From Nodularia sp. (in: cyanobacteria) (GTDB lineage: Bacteria > Cyanobacteriota > Cyanobacteriia > Cyanobacteriales > Nostocaceae): a DNA stretch of 64,000 nt. The stretch covers positions 41,200 to 105,199 of the forward strand of contig REBL01000164.1 in the NCBI GenBank assembly GCA_007692755.1, read 5' to 3'. The notes below the pieces were generated by a model. The model was not told where the DNA came from. It did no database searches and saw nothing but the letters and a program-made list of their open reading frames with translations. Positions 1 through 11,239 of the stretch are shown piece after piece. How positions within the stretch are numbered: position 1 is the first letter of the stretch; every line of letters begins with the position of its first letter. A program made the position numbers and the translations under genes.

Positions 1-3000
1 ATGAGGACGAGAACTAGCTCGATATTCCTGACAAATTCTTTGACTGGCTTCTAGCCCATCCATTTCGGGCATCTGCACATCCATCAACACGACATCATAG
101 GAACTGAGTTGCAAAGCCTTGAGGACTTCTAGTCCATTAGCAGCTACATCTGCCCGATAACCAATATGTTGTAGCATCAGGAGGGCAACTTTTTGATTCA
201 CCACGGTATCTTCTGCGAGCAGAATTCGCAATGAATTTTGCTTTGCCATAGACAAATCAGTCCGTGGAGTGTGGTGTTCAGATATCCTCGCTTTAATCAG
301 TTGATTACCAAAAATACCAGTTAGGACATTGTAGAGTTGAGATTGTTTGACAGGTTTAGGCAAAAACGTCACAAACGGCACATCACTAAATTCTTGGCAA
401 GTTGACCATTGACTCAAGGAAGTGAGAATCACCAAAGGCATCTGCTCATAGCCATTTTGTTGGTGAATGAGATTTGCTAAGGTGAGCATATCCATATTAG
501 ATATTTGCATATCCAAAATTGCCATGTCGAACCGCTTTCCCTGGCTCAGTTCCACTAAAGCTTCTCGACTGGAATTAACTGTATAAGTTTGCATTTTCCA
601 ATATTCTGCTTTTAACTGGAGAATTTTGTGGTTGCGGGGATTTTCATCCACAATTAATAACCGCTTTCCCTCCAGATTAACGAGTGAAGTAGAATATTCA
701 TCTAAATTGGAATTGGCAGGTACTTGGGTCGTAATGGTGAAGTAAAAGGTGGAACCTACAGAAGAGCGAGTTGATGAAACTAACTTGCTACTTTTCCATC
801 CAGAACGGGGATCACCACCGACACAACCCTGGCTTTCCACCCAAAGAGTGCCACCCATGATTTCGCTTAATCGCTTGCTAATTACCAGCCCCAAACCTGT
901 ACCACCATATCTTCGATTCATGGAAGCATCTGCTTGAGCAAAAGGTTGAAATAAGCGTTTCATGTTCTCTGGAGCGATGCCAATGCCTGTGTCTTGGATG
1001 GAAAATAGAATTTTGTAAACGTTTTGAGTTTTCTTGGTTGTCAGTTGTTGGACTTCAACGCAGAGGATCACTTCTCCCTCGTTGGTAAACTTAATGGCAT
1101 TATTCAGGAGATTCATCAAGACTTGGCTCAGACGAGTTAAATCGCCGTTAATTTGCACAGGAATTCCCGGCTTGATGATGTAAGCTAATTCAATATTTTT
1201 TTCGGCTGCTTTCAGAGCTAAAAAGTCGATAACTTTCTCAATACAAGCTCTCAAATCAAAAGGCTGTTCTTCTAGTTCCAGCTTACCTGATTCAATTTTC
1301 GAGAAATCTAGAATATCGTTGATGATGGTGAGTAGAGCGTCTCCGCTACTGCGTATTGTCTCTACAAAGTCCTGCTGTTGGGAAGTCAGTTGAGTAGATA
1401 GCAGCAGCCCTGTCATCCCGATCACAGCGTTCATCGGAGTCCGAATTTCATGGCTCATCATGGCTAAAAATTCACTTTTAGCCCGATTTGCCGCTTCTGC
1501 TTGACGTTTTGCTTGCTCCAAAGCAAAGTTTTTGACGGTGAGTTCTTGACGTTGGCGGATTTCTTGTTCGAGCAAGTAAGCCTGTACCAACGCAATGCCC
1601 AATTGAGCTGCAACAGCCTCAAATAATTCAATTTCGTCTGGACTCCACTGGCGAAAGTTGCTGCACTGATGTAAGTTAATTGCTCCATTCGGTTCTCCTT
1701 GATAGGAAGTCCGAACTGTCAGCATCGACTTTAACCCAAATTCTCGACAGATCAGTTCAGATGATTGGAGTAAAGGATCAAGGTAGACATTTGGAGAGGC
1801 GATCGCTTGATCCTGCTTGATCATTTGCTCTGCATGGGGATTACCAATAATAGAAATTTCCCTGTTGAACATCGAGGGGTAATCGGGGACTACATACTCG
1901 GCGACTAGGGGAATTTGGGGTATGGGGTCGCTACTATAAGAGTGAATTAAACAGCGATGAACTCCAAAAGCTTTGCCAATTTGGATAGCCGCCGTTTCAA
2001 ATATGCTTTTGCTGTCAAGACTTTCCCGAATTTTATGTGTAATTTGTCCTAGTAGCAACGTCCGGTTAAATTGGCGTTTTAGTGCTTCTTGTGCTTCCAC
2101 TCGTTCGCTAATATCATTGAGAATGCCCACGAAGTGAGTTAACTGTCCGTTTTCATTATGGATAGGTGAAATACTCAATTCATTCCAAAAACTAGAACCA
2201 TCTTGACGATAATTAAGGAGAATAACTTTACAACTCTTTCCCGATTTGATCGATACTCGAACTTGATTAAGTGCAGCTTGGTCGGTATCTTTTCCTTGCA
2301 ATACTCTACAGTTATTCCCGATCAAGTCCGTCGCATTGTAGCCTGTGATTTGCTCAAAAGCTGCATTGGCATAAATCACAGGATTATTAGGAAGTCTGGC
2401 ATCAGCAATAATAATTCCGTTACTGGTAGCAGCAAGCGCTCGTTCTCTCAATCTCAAGGTTTCTTCAACCAGTTTGAGATCAGTAATATCAAACATGAAC
2501 CCCCGCAACATCCCTGAAGCTCCGGATTCGGTGCTGACATTGACAATTTCTCGTAGCCAAACAACTCGCCCATCGGCGGCTAACATCCGATATTCAAATT
2601 CGTAATTCTCAGATTTGGTGATTGATTCAGAGCAAAAACGCACAGTTTTTTCTTGGTCTTGCGGATATATATGTCTAATCCAAAAATCTTCCTGATACCA
2701 TTCATCAATGGGATAGTCTAGTAAGGTTTCTGCTTGCGGTCCGACATAGGTAAATCGCCAAGTCTGCAAGTCTAATTCACAGGGGATAACTTTAACTGTT
2801 TCTAATAACTGCCGTAAATGATTTTCCCTTTTTATCAGGTCAATTTCTATCTGTTTTTGCTGACAAATCCGATCAGCTAGCTCTTGATTTTTTGCTGCTA
2901 TTTGATAACTGTTGAATTTAGCAGCCTGGATAAAATAGATGGAAAAGGCCAGCATCCAGGCAAGTAATAAGCCTGCCAGTAATACGATAATTGCTAGAGA

Positions 3001-3771
3001 TGAATGTAAATCTGTAAATAACTCTGGAGTCGGGTAAACTTGCACTCGCCAGTTGATTTCATATAAATCTATGTTCACCTCTTGCTGGTAAGGTGACTGC
3101 CCTAAAATCTGTGAATTGTGCTGGTAAATTAGATCCTGACCATCCAAGACTCTAATGTTGTAACCTTGTGGTATTTGAAAAACTGAATCCAGCAGGGATT
3201 GAATTTGAAAAACTCCTAATATAAATCCATCGAACTGATTTTCTCTAAACAGGGGAACAGATACTAAAAATCCTTTGCCACCCTGAACAAGATTGAATGT
3301 GGGGCTGACAGTAGTTTGAAGGCGATCGCGCGCTGCTGTGGTGCTTTGTTGTGATTTATGGGCTAAATCAAGTTTTTTTGCAGTTACATTCTCTGACTCA
3401 GGTACAATCGAGCGCAGCTGAAATGATGAATCAACCCAGTGAATGGCATAATATCCCTCAAAGTCTTGGACTTGGTTGGCTGCATCTGCTTCCCATTCTA
3501 GGCGAGGCATACCACCGCGCATTGCAGAGCGTTTTGCCATACGTTCCAATGCCAAAATGCGAGTTTTGAGTTCGCTAGTCAATTCAGTTTTGAGAGCGAT
3601 CGCCTGCTGTTGTACAATTTTTTCAATGTGGCTCTGCTCTTGCATTAGGAGTTTTTGCCATAATATGCATACTGCAATTGAAACCATAGTTCCCAGCAAT
3701 AGTGGCAGCAAGACTCGTTTGCTGACAAATTTCACAGATTTAAAAAAATCATATCTGTGATGCCTACCCAC
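1..3771 (-). CDS. Hybrid sensor histidine kinase, CHASE-PAS-LOV-GAF-HisKA-HATPase-REC-REC (3' end outside window)
   Basis: Reading the minus strand gives an open frame of 1257 codons running off the window edge. I start it at GTG 3771: an in-frame TAA lies directly upstream and GGAGG sits 8 bases before it. Order seen: membrane segment ~20-35, CHASE-like extracytoplasmic sensor ~40-245, second membrane helix ~250-280, PAS ~318-440, a second PAS with the LOV flavin motif GNNCRVLQG (Cys488) ~445-560, GAF ~565-735, HisKA with [10 protein letters not shown] (His774), HATPase (DTGIGI, GTGLGL), receiver 1 ~1037-1155 (ILDMQ) and receiver 2 from ~1183 (VLMDVQMP, Asp ~1229). It should autophosphorylate on His and relay to the receivers; the signals are unknown. 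The GAF domain shows no obvious bilin-binding Cys motif. In the LOV domain the usual late Gln is Leu551. Confidence 0.9.
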   Translation of the reverse strand, partial: MGRHHRYDFFKSVKFVSKRVLLPLLLGTMVSIAVCILWQKLLMQEQSHIEKIVQQQAIALKTELTSELKTRILALERMAKRSAMRGGMPRLEWEADAANQVQDFEGYYAIHWVDSSFQLRSIVPESENVTAKKLDLAHKSQQSTTAARDRLQTTVSPTFNLVQGGKGFLVSVPLFRENQFDGFILGVFQIQSLLDSVFQIPQGYNIRVLDGQDLIYQHNSQILGQSPYQQEVNIDLYEINWRVQVYPTPELFTDLHSSLAIIVLLAGLLLAWMLAFSIYFIQAAKFNSYQIAAKNQELADRICQQKQIEIDLIKRENHLRQLLETVKVIPCELDLQTWRFTYVGPQAETLLDYPIDEWYQEDFWIRHIYPQDQEKTVRFCSESITKSENYEFEYRMLAADGRVVWLREIVNVSTESGASGMLRGFMFDITDLKLVEETLRLRERALAATSNGIIIADARLPNNPVIYANAAFEQITGYNATDLIGNNCRVLQGKDTDQAALNQVRVSIKSGKSCKVILLNYRQDGSSFWNELSISPIHNENGQLTHFVGILNDISERVEAQEALKRQFNRTLLLGQITHKIRESLDSKSIFETAAIQIGKAFGVHRCLIHSYSSDPIPQIPLVAEYVVPDYPSMFNREISIIGNPHAEQMIKQDQAIASPNVYLDPLLQSSELICREFGLKSMLTVRTSYQGEPNGAINLHQCSNFRQWSPDEIELFEAVAAQLGIALVQAYLLEQEIRQRQELTVKNFALEQAKRQAEAANRAKSEFLAMMSHEIRTPMNAVIGMTGLLLSTQLTSQQQDFVETIRSSGDALLTIINDILDFSKIESGKLELEEQPFDLRACIEKVIDFLALKAAEKNIELAYIIKPGIPVQINGDLTRLSQVLMNLLNNAIKFTNEGEVILCVEVQQLTTKKTQNVYKILFSIQDTGIGIAPENMKRLFQPFAQADASMNRRYGGTGLGLVISKRLSEIMGGTLWVESQGCVGGDPRSGWKSSKLVSSTRSSVGSTFYFTITTQVPANSNLDEYSTSLVNLEGKRLLIVDENPRNHKILQLKAEYWKMQTYTVNSSREALVELSQGKRFDMAILDMQISNMDMLTLANLIHQQNGYEQMPLVILTSLSQWSTCQEFSDVPFVTFLPKPVKQSQLYNVLTGIFGNQLIKARISEHHTPRTDLSMAKQNSLRILLAEDTVVNQKVALLMLQHIGYRADVAANGLEVLKALQLSSYDVVLMDVQMPEMDGLEASQRICQEYRASSRPH

Positions 3772-4063
3772 TTATTTTTCCTCCAGCGCTTGTAGCACAA
3801 ATTTTTACTTGAAATTTGTTCAAGTCTAAATATTAACGAAACAATAATTTTTTTACACAAGAGAGAGTTCTAGTTTAAACTATTAATTCTTTTATTTTTC
3901 TGGATAATTAATCCTGATAAAAGTTGACAAAGTATGTTATCAGCCAGCTAATTAAATAGCCATCACAAAAGCGATATCGCTATCAAACTGCTGTATCTCT
4001 TAAGCTGGATAAACAAAGCTGCATAGGCTGTGTATCTTAAGATCAGATATATCAGTTTTGCCT

Positions 4064-5776
4064 ATGCGTTACTTTGTATTAGCCACTGACTACGATGGCA
4101 CACTAGCTGCTAATGGTCGTGTACATAATGATACATTAACAGCATTAGAACGTCTGCGAACTTCCGGTCGCAAACTGATTTTAGTCACAGGTAGGCAGCT
4201 AGATGATTTGCGGCAAGTTTTTGAACAAATCGATTTGTTTGATTATGTGGTGGCAGAAAATGGGGCTTTGTTGTATTGTCCAGCTTCCCGTCAGGAAAAG
4301 TCATTAGGTTTACAGCCACCAGTAGAGTTTATTGAAGCATTACGCGATCGCCAAGTTAGCCCGCTCTCCGTTGGTCGTGTAATTGTCGCTACTTGGCATC
4401 CCCACGAAATGACAGTCTTACAAACTATCCGTGATTTAGGACTAGAATTACAAGTCATCTTTAATAAAGGTGCTGTCATGGTGCTACCTTCGGGTATCAA
4501 CAAAGCTACCGGACTAATGGCGGCCTTAACTGAAATGAAGTTTTCGCCCCACAACGTTGTGGGAGTGGGAGACGCAGAAAACGATCATGCTTTTCTGAAT
4601 CTATGTGAATGTTCTGTAGCAGTTGCGAATGCTTTGCCGATGCTGATGGAAAGAGTAGATTTCGTCACTAATGATCAACGAGGGGATGGTGTGATTGAAC
4701 TGACGGATTTGTTACTAAGTTCAGATTTATCCCCAATAGACCAGCAGTTACAACGACACAAAATTTTGTTGGGTACGAGAGAAAATGGTGCTGAAGTAAA
4801 TATACAGCCTTATGGCTCTAGCATTTTACTAGCTGGTACTTCTGGAGGTGGTAAATCTACCTTAGCCTCAGCATTACTTGAACGTATAGCCGAACAAGGT
4901 TATCAATTTTGCATTATTGATCCAGAGGGCGACTACGAAAACTTTGAACAGGGGGTAGTTGTAGGTGATGCAGAAGCTTCGCCCAGAATAGCAGAAGTGA
5001 TGGATTTACTCGAAAAACCCCATGAAAATGTTGTGATTAACTTGTTGGGTATCGCTTTACAAGACCGTCCAGCATTTTTTGCCGAACTACTACCAGCTTT
5101 GTTAGAATTGCGATCGCGAACCGGTCGTCCTCATTGGATAGTTATCGATGAAGCACATCATCTGATTCCTTCATCTTGGAATCTCGCCACCCTCACATTA
5201 CCTCAACAACTCAAAGGGATGATGCTGATTACAGTTCATCCAGCCCAGGTAGCACCTACAGGCTTGTCCTTGGTAGATACGATCCTCACCATAGGTAAAT
5301 CTCCAGAACAGAACATCCAAGCATTTTGCGAAACTGTTGGTGATTTTCCCCCAAAACTCTCACCTCAAACCCTGAAAACCGGAGAAGCGCTGGCTTGGTT
5401 TCGTGACCAAGAAATTCCCCCATTTCGGTTTCGCATCGCCCCTGGCCATACTGAGAGACTGCGCCATGTCCGCAAATATGCAGAAGGTGAACTAGGAAAA
5501 GATAGAAGTTTTTACTTTCGCGGGCCACAAAAAAAGTTGAATCTCCGCGCTCAAAATCTGACTTTATTTATCCAGATAGCGGAAGGTGTGGATGATGAAA
5601 CTTGGTTGTATCACCTGCACCGGGGAGATTATTCGCAGTGGTTCCGAGAAGCCATTAAGGATGAAAATTTGGCAGAGTCAGCTGAAGCAGTTGAGCAATT
5701 AACTCATACATCAGCTAGCCAAAGTCTTAGTGCCATTAAAACAGCTATTGAAAAGCGCTATACTCTTCAAGCCTGA
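4064..5776 (+). CDS. HAD-IIB phosphatase fused to HerA/DUF87-like P-loop ATPase
   Basis: Residues 1-~225 form a Cof-type HAD phosphatase: DYDGT with Asp9/Asp11 (motif I), LVTGR (motif II), a motif-III Lys near NKATG, and GVGDAENDHAF (motif IV). A P-loop ATPase follows: Walker A GTSGGGKS at ~258-265, then CIIDPEGDYE and Walker B WIVIDEAHH at ~358-366, the pattern of HerA/VirB4-type DUF87 ATPases. The family hydrolyses ATP to move polymers or remodel complexes, while HAD-IIB enzymes dephosphorylate sugar phosphates; the substrate of this fusion is unknown. TTG 4058 is also in frame, but ATG 4064 gives the normal HAD N-terminus. It stands alone, convergent with selO. No signal peptide or membrane segment is visible. 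Confidence 0.85.
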   Translation: MRYFVLATDYDGTLAANGRVHNDTLTALERLRTSGRKLILVTGRQLDDLRQVFEQIDLFDYVVAENGALLYCPASRQEKSLGLQPPVEFIEALRDRQVSPLSVGRVIVATWHPHEMTVLQTIRDLGLELQVIFNKGAVMVLPSGINKATGLMAALTEMKFSPHNVVGVGDAENDHAFLNLCECSVAVANALPMLMERVDFVTNDQRGDGVIELTDLLLSSDLSPIDQQLQRHKILLGTRENGAEVNIQPYGSSILLAGTSGGGKSTLASALLERIAEQGYQFCIIDPEGDYENFEQGVVVGDAEASPRIAEVMDLLEKPHENVVINLLGIALQDRPAFFAELLPALLELRSRTGRPHWIVIDEAHHLIPSSWNLATLTLPQQLKGMMLITVHPAQVAPTGLSLVDTILTIGKSPEQNIQAFCETVGDFPPKLSPQTLKTGEALAWFRDQEIPPFRFRIAPGHTERLRHVRKYAEGELGKDRSFYFRGPQKKLNLRAQNLTLFIQIAEGVDDETWLYHLHRGDYSQWFREAIKDENLAESAEAVEQLTHTSASQSLSAIKTAIEKRYTLQA

Positions 5777-5814
5777 AGAAATAGGAAGTGGGACAATTAA
5801 ACGTGATTAATTGC

Positions 5815-7272
5815 CTAACTGTTTGATTGAATTTTTTTGACTAAATCATTAAAAGGTTGCCAATTATCTTCTTGGGCGATAGGTTCCCAAATCGACTCAA
5901 TCAGCGGTCTTAATAATGCTGTCCGGGGATTATTCTGAGTCAGAGTTTCGGCAATTACATCCATGTATTGAGGGTCAAGAGAATTGAGAATTTTATGATA
6001 TAGTATACGCCAATTATCAAAAATCTTTGCCGTTTCTGATGTGGGTATAACCTCGGCATCTTTCATTACCATTTCTGGATCGTCTCGCCATATATTCGTA
6101 AAAGTACGCGCCATTTCATAGAAAAAGTAGTGATAACCAACTTGGCTATCTTGCAAGAATTGAATAGTTAAATTTAACAGTTCATTTAATTCAGGCAACT
6201 CTAACTGTTCAAAGCCTAACTTTTTCAACATTAAAGAACGGTATTCAGCTTGATAATACTGATTAAATTTTGCCAGTCCTGATTCCATTTCGGCTTTGTC
6301 AATAATTGCCTTTAATGGTTCTTGAAGCATTTCTAAATTCAACTGACAAATACTTGGTTGATGGCTATAACAGTAGCGTCTATAGTAGTCGAAATATGCC
6401 GCCGTAAAATATGGGTCATAAGTCGGAATGAACGCATAAGGGCCATAATCAAAGCTTTCCCCTGTAATTGACATATTGTCAGTATTCAGAACTGCATGAC
6501 AAAAGCCAGCCGCCATCCACTGCGCGGCTAGTTCTGCTACCCGTTTGACTAATTCTGCATAAAATAAAACATATTGATTTTTTTCCTCAATTAAATGAGG
6601 GTAATAATACTGAATTACGTGGTCTAAGAGTTTCTTGCTTAAATCTGGTCGTTGCAAATAATGCAAGCGTTCAAAAGTGCCAAAACGGATATGTGAACTA
6701 TTCACCCTGACCATCACAGATGAGCGAGTTGGTGAAGGTTCATCACCTCGCCACAAAGATAAACCTGTTTCAATCATGGTTAAACAGCGAGATGTGCGTA
6801 CCCCTAATTGGTGTAATGCTTCTGCTGCTAGAACTTCTCTGATTCCGCCTTTAAGTGTAAGCATCCCATCACCACCACGAGAGTAGGGTGTTTTACCAGA
6901 ACCTTTTGTGCCAAAGTCGTACAATTCGCCATCAGTAGCGCGGACTTGTCCGTAGAGAAAGCCTCTACCATCACCCAAGTTAGGATTATATGTACCAAAC
7001 TGATAGCCGTGGTAACGCAATGCTAATAATGGTTTGCGTTCTTGAAATTTACCAAAAGCGTTGCTAAAGTCTTCGTCTGTAACTGCTTGGGGGTTTAGTC
7101 CCAAAAGAGGTAGCAGTGCATCATTGCGCCAGCGTAAAATATGTTGAGGAAAATCCTCTGCACTTACCTCGTCGTAGTAATCATCACCCAAAGATTCTAA
7201 TGCTGGTTCGTAGTTGAGGGTGAGAAAAGGATTGTGAGAATTTTCGTCGTTGGAAGTTTCAGCCAGATTCAT
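5815..7272 (-). CDS. selO: Protein adenylyltransferase SelO (YdiU/UPF0061 family)
   Basis: The 485-residue protein matches SelO pseudokinases over its whole length: [22 protein letters not shown], the nucleotide-binding stretch [17 protein letters not shown], and [20 protein letters not shown] with the metal-binding Asn/Asp residues. SelO transfers AMP from ATP to Ser/Thr/Tyr of proteins and is linked to redox stress in other bacteria. As in many bacteria, no C-terminal selenocysteine context is seen. The frame opens with TTG at 7281, but ATG 7272 is preferred; no strong Shine-Dalgarno is visible. It is convergent with the HAD/ATPase gene, with about 40 bases between the stops. Confidence 0.92.
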   Translation of the reverse strand: MNLAETSNDENSHNPFLTLNYEPALESLGDDYYDEVSAEDFPQHILRWRNDALLPLLGLNPQAVTDEDFSNAFGKFQERKPLLALRYHGYQFGTYNPNLGDGRGFLYGQVRATDGELYDFGTKGSGKTPYSRGGDGMLTLKGGIREVLAAEALHQLGVRTSRCLTMIETGLSLWRGDEPSPTRSSVMVRVNSSHIRFGTFERLHYLQRPDLSKKLLDHVIQYYYPHLIEEKNQYVLFYAELVKRVAELAAQWMAAGFCHAVLNTDNMSITGESFDYGPYAFIPTYDPYFTAAYFDYYRRYCYSHQPSICQLNLEMLQEPLKAIIDKAEMESGLAKFNQYYQAEYRSLMLKKLGFEQLELPELNELLNLTIQFLQDSQVGYHYFFYEMARTFTNIWRDDPEMVMKDAEVIPTSETAKIFDNWRILYHKILNSLDPQYMDVIAETLTQNNPRTALLRPLIESIWEPIAQEDNWQPFNDLVKKIQSNS

Positions 7273-7423
7273 TACGAGCAAAGGTAATTGATTCTACCTT
7301 TTATCCTACCGCCGACAGCAGACAGTGTGAAGTGAATTACCGAACAGCCCGCAGCCAAGATGAGGCTAGAGAATGTAGCATAAGTTAAATACACCTTTGC
7401 AATCTACAAAAGAATCTCTGCCA

Positions 7424-8632
7424 ATGCATCCTCAAAAAGTTACCGGATCTATTCGCGTTATCGGTTTAATTAGCGGCACTTCTGTAGATGGTATAGATGC
7501 TGCTTTGGTAGAGGTTTCTGGTAGTGATTTGGACTTAAAAATTGAGTTGCTAGCAGGGGAAACATATCCTTACGCCGCCGAATTAAGAGAGAAAATTTTA
7601 GCCGTTGGCGCTGGCGCTGCTATTTCAATGGCAGAATTAGCAGAAATAGATGATGCGATCGCCTTTGCCTTTGCCCAAGCGGCGCAAAATATCCAAATCG
7701 GTCACCAGCCAGCAACTTTGATTGGTTCCCACGGTCAAACTGTCTACCATCGACCGCCCCAGGGGGGAAGTCAAAAGTTAAAAGTCAAAAGTCAAAAATC
7801 CAACTGCTTGGGTTATAGCTTGCAATTAGGTCGCGGTGCTGTGATTGCCCATCTGACGGGAATTACCACTGTGAGTAATTTTCGCTTGGCGGATATCAAT
7901 ATTGGTGGTCATGGTGCGCCCCTTGTGCCGAGAGTAGATGCTTTTTTGCTCAGTGATTCAGTACAAGGACGTTGCATTCAAAATATTGGCGGAATTGGCA
8001 ATGTAGCTTACATTCCGCCTCGTGGTGGTGACTGGCTCTCAAAAATTCGCGGTTGGGATACCGGCCCCGGCAATAGTTTATTAGATTTGGCAGTGCAGCA
8101 TTTAACTGATGGTGCTAAGTCCTATGATCAAAACGGCGATTGGGCAGCCAGTGGTATTCCTTGCGATTCATTAGTAGAACAATGGCTCCAGCAAGATTAC
8201 TTTCATCTACCCCCGCCGAAATCTACAGGTCGGGAGTTATTTGGTGTGGCTTACCTGCATCAGTGTTTAAAAGATGCCGAACCGTACCAACTTAACCCTG
8301 CTGACTTACTAGCGACACTCACAGAACTAACTGTGGCGACAATTGCTCACAGTTATCAGACCTTTTTACCCCAAATGCCGCAGCAGGTGTTATTGTGCGG
8401 TGGTGGTAGTCGTAATTTGTATTTAAAACAAAGGTTACAGTTATTGTTGCCATCAGTGCCAGTCTTGACGACAGATGAAGTAGGCTTGGATGCAGATTTT
8501 AAAGAAGCGATCGCCTTTGCTGTTTTAGCCTACTGGCGACAATTGGGGCTGAGTGGAAATTTACCTGCTGCCACTGGCGCACCTTATGAAGTACTTTTGG
8601 GAGAAATTCATTCAGAAGTAGGGATGATCTGA
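7424..8632 (+). CDS. anmK: Anhydro-N-acetylmuramic acid kinase
   Basis: AnmK phosphorylates and opens 1,6-anhydro-MurNAc to MurNAc-6-P in cell-wall recycling. Seen: the N-terminal [18 protein letters not shown] signature, [33 protein letters not shown] and the C-terminal LLCGGGSRN, all typical of the family, at about 402 residues. ATG 7424 is chosen over TTG 7397 because it lies just before the conserved start of the fold. Residues ~116-126 come from a heptamer tandem repeat (AAAAGTC-type) kept in frame in a loop after [10 protein letters not shown], which adds a Lys/Ser-rich segment I do not expect in the family. Confidence 0.93.
   Translation: MHPQKVTGSIRVIGLISGTSVDGIDAALVEVSGSDLDLKIELLAGETYPYAAELREKILAVGAGAAISMAELAEIDDAIAFAFAQAAQNIQIGHQPATLIGSHGQTVYHRPPQGGSQKLKVKSQKSNCLGYSLQLGRGAVIAHLTGITTVSNFRLADINIGGHGAPLVPRVDAFLLSDSVQGRCIQNIGGIGNVAYIPPRGGDWLSKIRGWDTGPGNSLLDLAVQHLTDGAKSYDQNGDWAASGIPCDSLVEQWLQQDYFHLPPPKSTGRELFGVAYLHQCLKDAEPYQLNPADLLATLTELTVATIAHSYQTFLPQMPQQVLLCGGGSRNLYLKQRLQLLLPSVPVLTTDEVGLDADFKEAIAFAVLAYWRQLGLSGNLPAATGAPYEVLLGEIHSEVGMI
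7769..7800. repeat. Heptamer tandem repeat (AAAAGTC type) inside anmK
   Basis: About four tandem heptamers (AAAAGTT, AAAAGTC, AAAAGTC, AAAAATC) occur within the anmK reading frame. Such short tandemly repeated heptamers are known from Nostocales, mostly between genes. This copy keeps the frame open and encodes a Lys/Ser-rich insert. Confidence 0.8.
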
Positions 8633-8720
8633 ATGTGCTTGTGGTGCATCCATACTTCGTGATTTCAACTCTGGAATTCCGACCAAAAAAAGTGGGGTTG
8701 GGCGTTCGCTTCACTATAAA

Positions 8721-8785
8721 ACGCGAATCCCGTAAAGGGAGGAGAAGCCCGCACTCTCATCTTTGATTGAGTGTCGGAGTACGCC
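8721..8785 (+). mobile_element. Possible IS200/IS605 (tnpB-type) right-end remnant
   Basis: Two consecutive foldbacks start with GAA-CCC: GAATCCC-GTAAA-GGG at 8725-8740, then GAAGCCCGCACTC with a partner GAGTGTCGG at 8769-8777 (stem 8749-8756 with 8769-8777, one bulged T). This resembles the subterminal hairpin at the right end of cyanobacterial tnpB elements. No transposase frame is present nearby. The call rests on hairpin pattern alone. Confidence 0.35.
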
Positions 8786-8929
8786 AAAAATAGCATCTAT
8801 CCACAGGGGAGCAAAACAAACCAACCATTATCAACTCATTCAGCTTGAGCGCAAATCAGTATTGTCATGGTATTTCTATTTACGTCATGCTGTACTAGGG
8901 GTATTGGAACAAGACAAGGAACATACAAA

Positions 8930-9406
8930 GTGGCTCACACTTTTATATTGGAACCAGGGTGCTGGACAATGGAAGGCAATTGGCTGGAGCGTCATGGTAT
9001 GCCCATCAGCGTTAAAGGTATGACCTTAGTCGCTTGGAATCGGGATAACTGGTTCACTATGGCCACAAAACTGATATTTCCAGGTAGCGATCGCTCGGAA
9101 ATATCTTTGCAATATAAGGGGCGATTGGACAAGGGAGAGCGCCAATATACTTTTTTACTGCAACACAGTCTTTTAGGACACATTGAAGGTGAAGGCTGGA
9201 TTGGTGTAGATACTATTGTGCAGCGTTACTGGGTACTAGGCGATCGGCAACGCCGGAGTGGTTTTGAAACCATGCATCGCATCTCAGAAGAAACATATTA
9301 TCTCAGCAGTGGCGTGATGGCAGGTCATGTCTTAACTAATACAATGGAAGCTAGCTTAGAGCGTCAGTCAACATCGACTCAAGGGCTTCCAAGTAAAAAA
9401 AGCTGA
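8930..9406 (+). CDS. Conserved hypothetical protein, about 158 aa
   Basis: I do not recognise a named family. The translation from GTG 8930 reads as a compact soluble beta-rich protein: an N-terminal HTFILEPGCWTMEGNWLE, then TLVAWNRDNWFTMATKLIFPGSD and GHIEGEGWIG, with many Trp/Gly turns and no signal peptide or membrane segment. This is reminiscent of lipid- or ligand-binding beta-barrel proteins, which is inference only. ATG 8867 gives 21 extra, Cys-rich residues that do not look coding; GTG 8930 has AAGGAAC about 7 bases upstream. It is flanked by an IS-like remnant on the left and a kinase gene on the right, with no operon signal. Confidence 0.7.
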   Translation: MAHTFILEPGCWTMEGNWLERHGMPISVKGMTLVAWNRDNWFTMATKLIFPGSDRSEISLQYKGRLDKGERQYTFLLQHSLLGHIEGEGWIGVDTIVQRYWVLGDRQRRSGFETMHRISEETYYLSSGVMAGHVLTNTMEASLERQSTSTQGLPSKKS

Positions 9407-9587
9407 GATCACTCTTAGACAAGGGGGATAAAAAAACCAGGATCAAGGAGATATATACTGAGCCAAAATTGGGAAAGCTAAAACTAGATCAATTTCAAAC
9501 TGCGGAATATCATAAAACATCAGGATAAATCTACCACCTACTCATAGGTGTTCATCATGTTCAATGAACATTGGAGTCGAATTTTCT

Positions 9588-11153
9588 ATGTCAGACCCCA
9601 ACATTGGTCGCTTACTCGGCAAACGCTACCAGCTTCAAGAGTTAATTGGTACTGGAGCTATGGGTCGGGTTTATCGTGCTAAGGATATTTTGTTGGGCGG
9701 CGTACCGGTTGCCGTCAAGTTTCTGGCTTTGTCCCTACACAATAAGAAAATGCGGTTGCAAGACCGCTTTGAACGAGAAGCGAAAACCTGTGCCTTACTA
9801 GGGCAAAAAAGCATTCACATTGTCCGAGTCATGGATTACGGTGTAGACGAAAACAACACGCCGTTCTATGTGATGGAATACCTGCAAGGACAGAGCCTCA
9901 CCCAGATTATCCGCCAACAAAATCAAAGTCTATCTTTCCCCAGATTTTTGAGTATGGCGCGTCAAATCTGTTTGGGGTTGAAGTGCGCTCATGATGGTAT
10001 TCCAGTTGATGGCAACGTCTACCCCATTATTCATCGTGATATCAAGCCTAGCAATATGCTGGTGATTCAAGACCCTAGCTTTGGGGAATTGGTCAAGGTG
10101 CTAGATTTTGGAATTGCTAAGTTACTACAAGCTGATAGCGACCAGACAAAATACTATTTAGGCACAATGGCTTATTCCTCTCCCGAACAAATGGAGGGTA
10201 AGGAGTTAGATAATCGCGCCGATATTTATAGTTTGGGCGTGATGATGTTCGAGATGCTCACAGGCAAAATGCCCCTAGTCGCACCAAGTCACTCTTTTGG
10301 TTCGTGGTATAAAACACATCATACGGAAGAACCACGTACCTTTGCCAAGGTTGCTCCCACCTTGCAAATTCCCCAGTCAGCAAAAAATTTAGTTATGAGT
10401 TGTCTGGCTAAAGCCGCAAGCGATCGCCCCCAAAGCATCGGTGATATTCTCCAGGCTATAGAATCTATAGAACAGGATTATCGCCAGCAGACAACTTCAC
10501 CGACTGATCATACAACTACCCACGCCCTGACTATTAGGGATGAACTGCAACCGAAAAAAACAGCTAATTTACAGGTATCTTCATCCAAAGATGAATTTGA
10601 TCCTATTCGCTCTGCTTCCTGGCCGGCCAATAAACCAATTGCCGATATTGTTTTCCCGAAATCTATCCAGTCTCATGGAGAGATGCTACCAGCCCTATGG
10701 GTGATGCTACCGCAGCAAGAAATCATCAAACGCTTACACTGTAATATTTATAATCAGTTTTTGTTTATTAATACTCCCCACCCGATGTTGCTCTGGATTA
10801 CTGTAATCTACAATCGCCAACATGGTGCGAAGTGTTTACCTTATTATCTGGATATGAAAACTAGTCTGGGTCAAGAAATCGTCTGCTTACTGGCACAGAT
10901 GGGTTCCTATCGTTTGTTGTTATTTGCACGGGAAACACCAAATCGCTGTTCTCATGTTTTACTATCGAATATTGATCCAGCCCAACCCCAACGGCTGCAA
11001 CAGTGGATAGCAATGAGTAAAACCTTTACGTCATCTGCCAATTCCCATCTGAGTAAAAGTCTACTCAAAAGCGAGTATGAAAAAATTAAGCCCAAAATTT
11101 TGGCAAAGTTGGAAACAGTGTCCACAAATTTGTCTGTCAATATTTCTAGCTAG
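9588..11153 (+). CDS. Ser/Thr protein kinase (Hanks type) with extra C-terminal domain
   Basis: Complete kinase core: glycine loop GTGAMGRVYRAKD (~21-33), ATP-anchoring Lys in VAVKF, catalytic loop HRDIKPSN (His149, Asp151), DFG at ~173 in LDFGIAK, and the activation-segment end GTMAYSSPEQM. All residues for activity are present. After ~290 comes a Thr/Gln-rich linker, then a ~170-residue domain of unknown function (~365-510) with no membrane helix, so the protein looks cytosolic. ATG 9588 has GGAG 11 bases upstream; ATG 9564 is an alternative adding 8 residues. A PP2C phosphatase gene lies about 1.5 kb downstream on the opposite strand and could be its counterpart (inference). Confidence 0.9.
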   Translation: MSDPNIGRLLGKRYQLQELIGTGAMGRVYRAKDILLGGVPVAVKFLALSLHNKKMRLQDRFEREAKTCALLGQKSIHIVRVMDYGVDENNTPFYVMEYLQGQSLTQIIRQQNQSLSFPRFLSMARQICLGLKCAHDGIPVDGNVYPIIHRDIKPSNMLVIQDPSFGELVKVLDFGIAKLLQADSDQTKYYLGTMAYSSPEQMEGKELDNRADIYSLGVMMFEMLTGKMPLVAPSHSFGSWYKTHHTEEPRTFAKVAPTLQIPQSAKNLVMSCLAKAASDRPQSIGDILQAIESIEQDYRQQTTSPTDHTTTHALTIRDELQPKKTANLQVSSSKDEFDPIRSASWPANKPIADIVFPKSIQSHGEMLPALWVMLPQQEIIKRLHCNIYNQFLFINTPHPMLLWITVIYNRQHGAKCLPYYLDMKTSLGQEIVCLLAQMGSYRLLLFARETPNRCSHVLLSNIDPAQPQRLQQWIAMSKTFTSSANSHLSKSLLKSEYEKIKPKILAKLETVSTNLSVNISS

Positions 11154-11239
11154 TTTAACTAAGAGGCAGCAAAGAAGAAACTAGCGCAACGTGTGGGGTC
11201 GAATCTCCAACTGAATTATCCCCCTGGCTCCCCTTGTCT

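Noticed and set aside
8763..9023. 86-codon frame overlapping the 8930 gene
   Set aside because: It is in another frame, and the 8930 frame reads as a real protein; this one loses sense after the overlap.
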